Shown one piece after another: positions 63,755 through 64,000 of a DNA stretch of 64,000 bases; the first letter of the stretch is position 1; the number at the start of each line of letters is the position of its first letter. The stretch is from Acanthaster planci (taxonomy: Eukaryota > Echinodermata > Asteroidea > Valvatida > Acanthasteridae): assembly GCF_001949145.1 (NCBI RefSeq), contig NW_019091356.1:672593-736592 (forward strand), given 5' to 3'. A program made the translations under genes and the position numbers. The notes beneath the pieces were generated by a model. That model was not told the origin of the DNA. It did no database searches and saw only the letters and a list, made by a program, of their open reading frames with translations.

Positions 63755-64000
63755 GTAAGAGGAGCTCACGGAGTTTTTGTTTTTCATCGTGGTTAAATGG
63801 TCACAAATTAATTGAAAACAAATTTGTGTTTTATCATTATGCCTTGGCATCTGGTGATGCCGCGATTCACTGTGTGCCAAACGCACTTAACTATGTCGAC
63901 GGAGGCAAAGCCGGCTCCATTCGCGTCCATTCCACATTGTTTGTCAGGTCCTGATATGCATGCATGCGTAAATTTTTATGAGAACAGAGCCCAGCCACAG

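Overview
This window is eukaryotic nuclear DNA. Genes are split into short exons with GT/AG junctions, introns are long and AT-rich, and non-autonomous DNA transposons are scattered through them. The gene set is that of an animal: a CDK2-type kinase, BZW/5MP, SEM1/DSS1, CCDC12, a CNBD2-like protein, a thyroglobulin type-1 protein and a large type I membrane protein. The repeat style (GGGCCCAATTT-ended MITEs, tRNA-derived retroposons, GTACATGTAC-rich tracts) suggests an invertebrate deuterostome, most likely an echinoderm such as a sea star. That placement is inference. There are no bacterial or viral genes, no CRISPR array and no rRNA. One assembly gap (270 N) lies at 5325-5594.

Layout. (1) 1-4.8 kb, plus strand: the 3' part of a gene for an acidic protein. 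It is built from one-repeat-per-exon modules of about 36 residues, all bounded by phase 1 introns, and ends in a thyroglobulin type-1 domain and an acidic tail. (2) 7.6-17.2 kb, minus strand: a complete 13-exon BZW1/2 (5MP) gene of 423 aa, with a probable 5' UTR exon near 21.4 kb. (3) 22.4-24.5 kb, plus strand: SEM1/DSS1, three exons, 83 aa, head to head with BZW. (4) 26.5-34.9 kb, minus strand: a 13-exon, 634-aa type I membrane glycoprotein with two tandem domains resembling the metazoan LolA-like family. (5) 38.9-43.3 kb, minus strand: a complete seven-exon CDK2 gene, 298 aa. (6) 43.7-46.9 kb, plus strand: a complete six-exon CCDC12 gene, 169 aa, sharing a 468-bp divergent promoter with CDK2. 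(7) 48.7-56.8 kb, minus strand: a CNBD2-like protein of at least 731 aa with two cyclic-nucleotide-binding folds and an unresolved N-terminus. (8) 56.8-64 kb: mostly non-coding, with candidate first exons on the minus strand at 58.7-59.0 and 61.6-61.95 kb and a possible gene start on the plus strand at 63.73 kb.

Exon borders were set by hand. Splice sites and reading phase agree across every junction in the five genes called complete, and protein lengths match the families where these are known. The genes are mostly housekeeping or cell-cycle genes and do not form a pathway. What looks least described is the exon-repeat acidic/thyroglobulin protein, the tandem LolA-like receptor, and a MITE family with GGAAAGAGTTCC termini that has entered the introns of three neighbouring genes.
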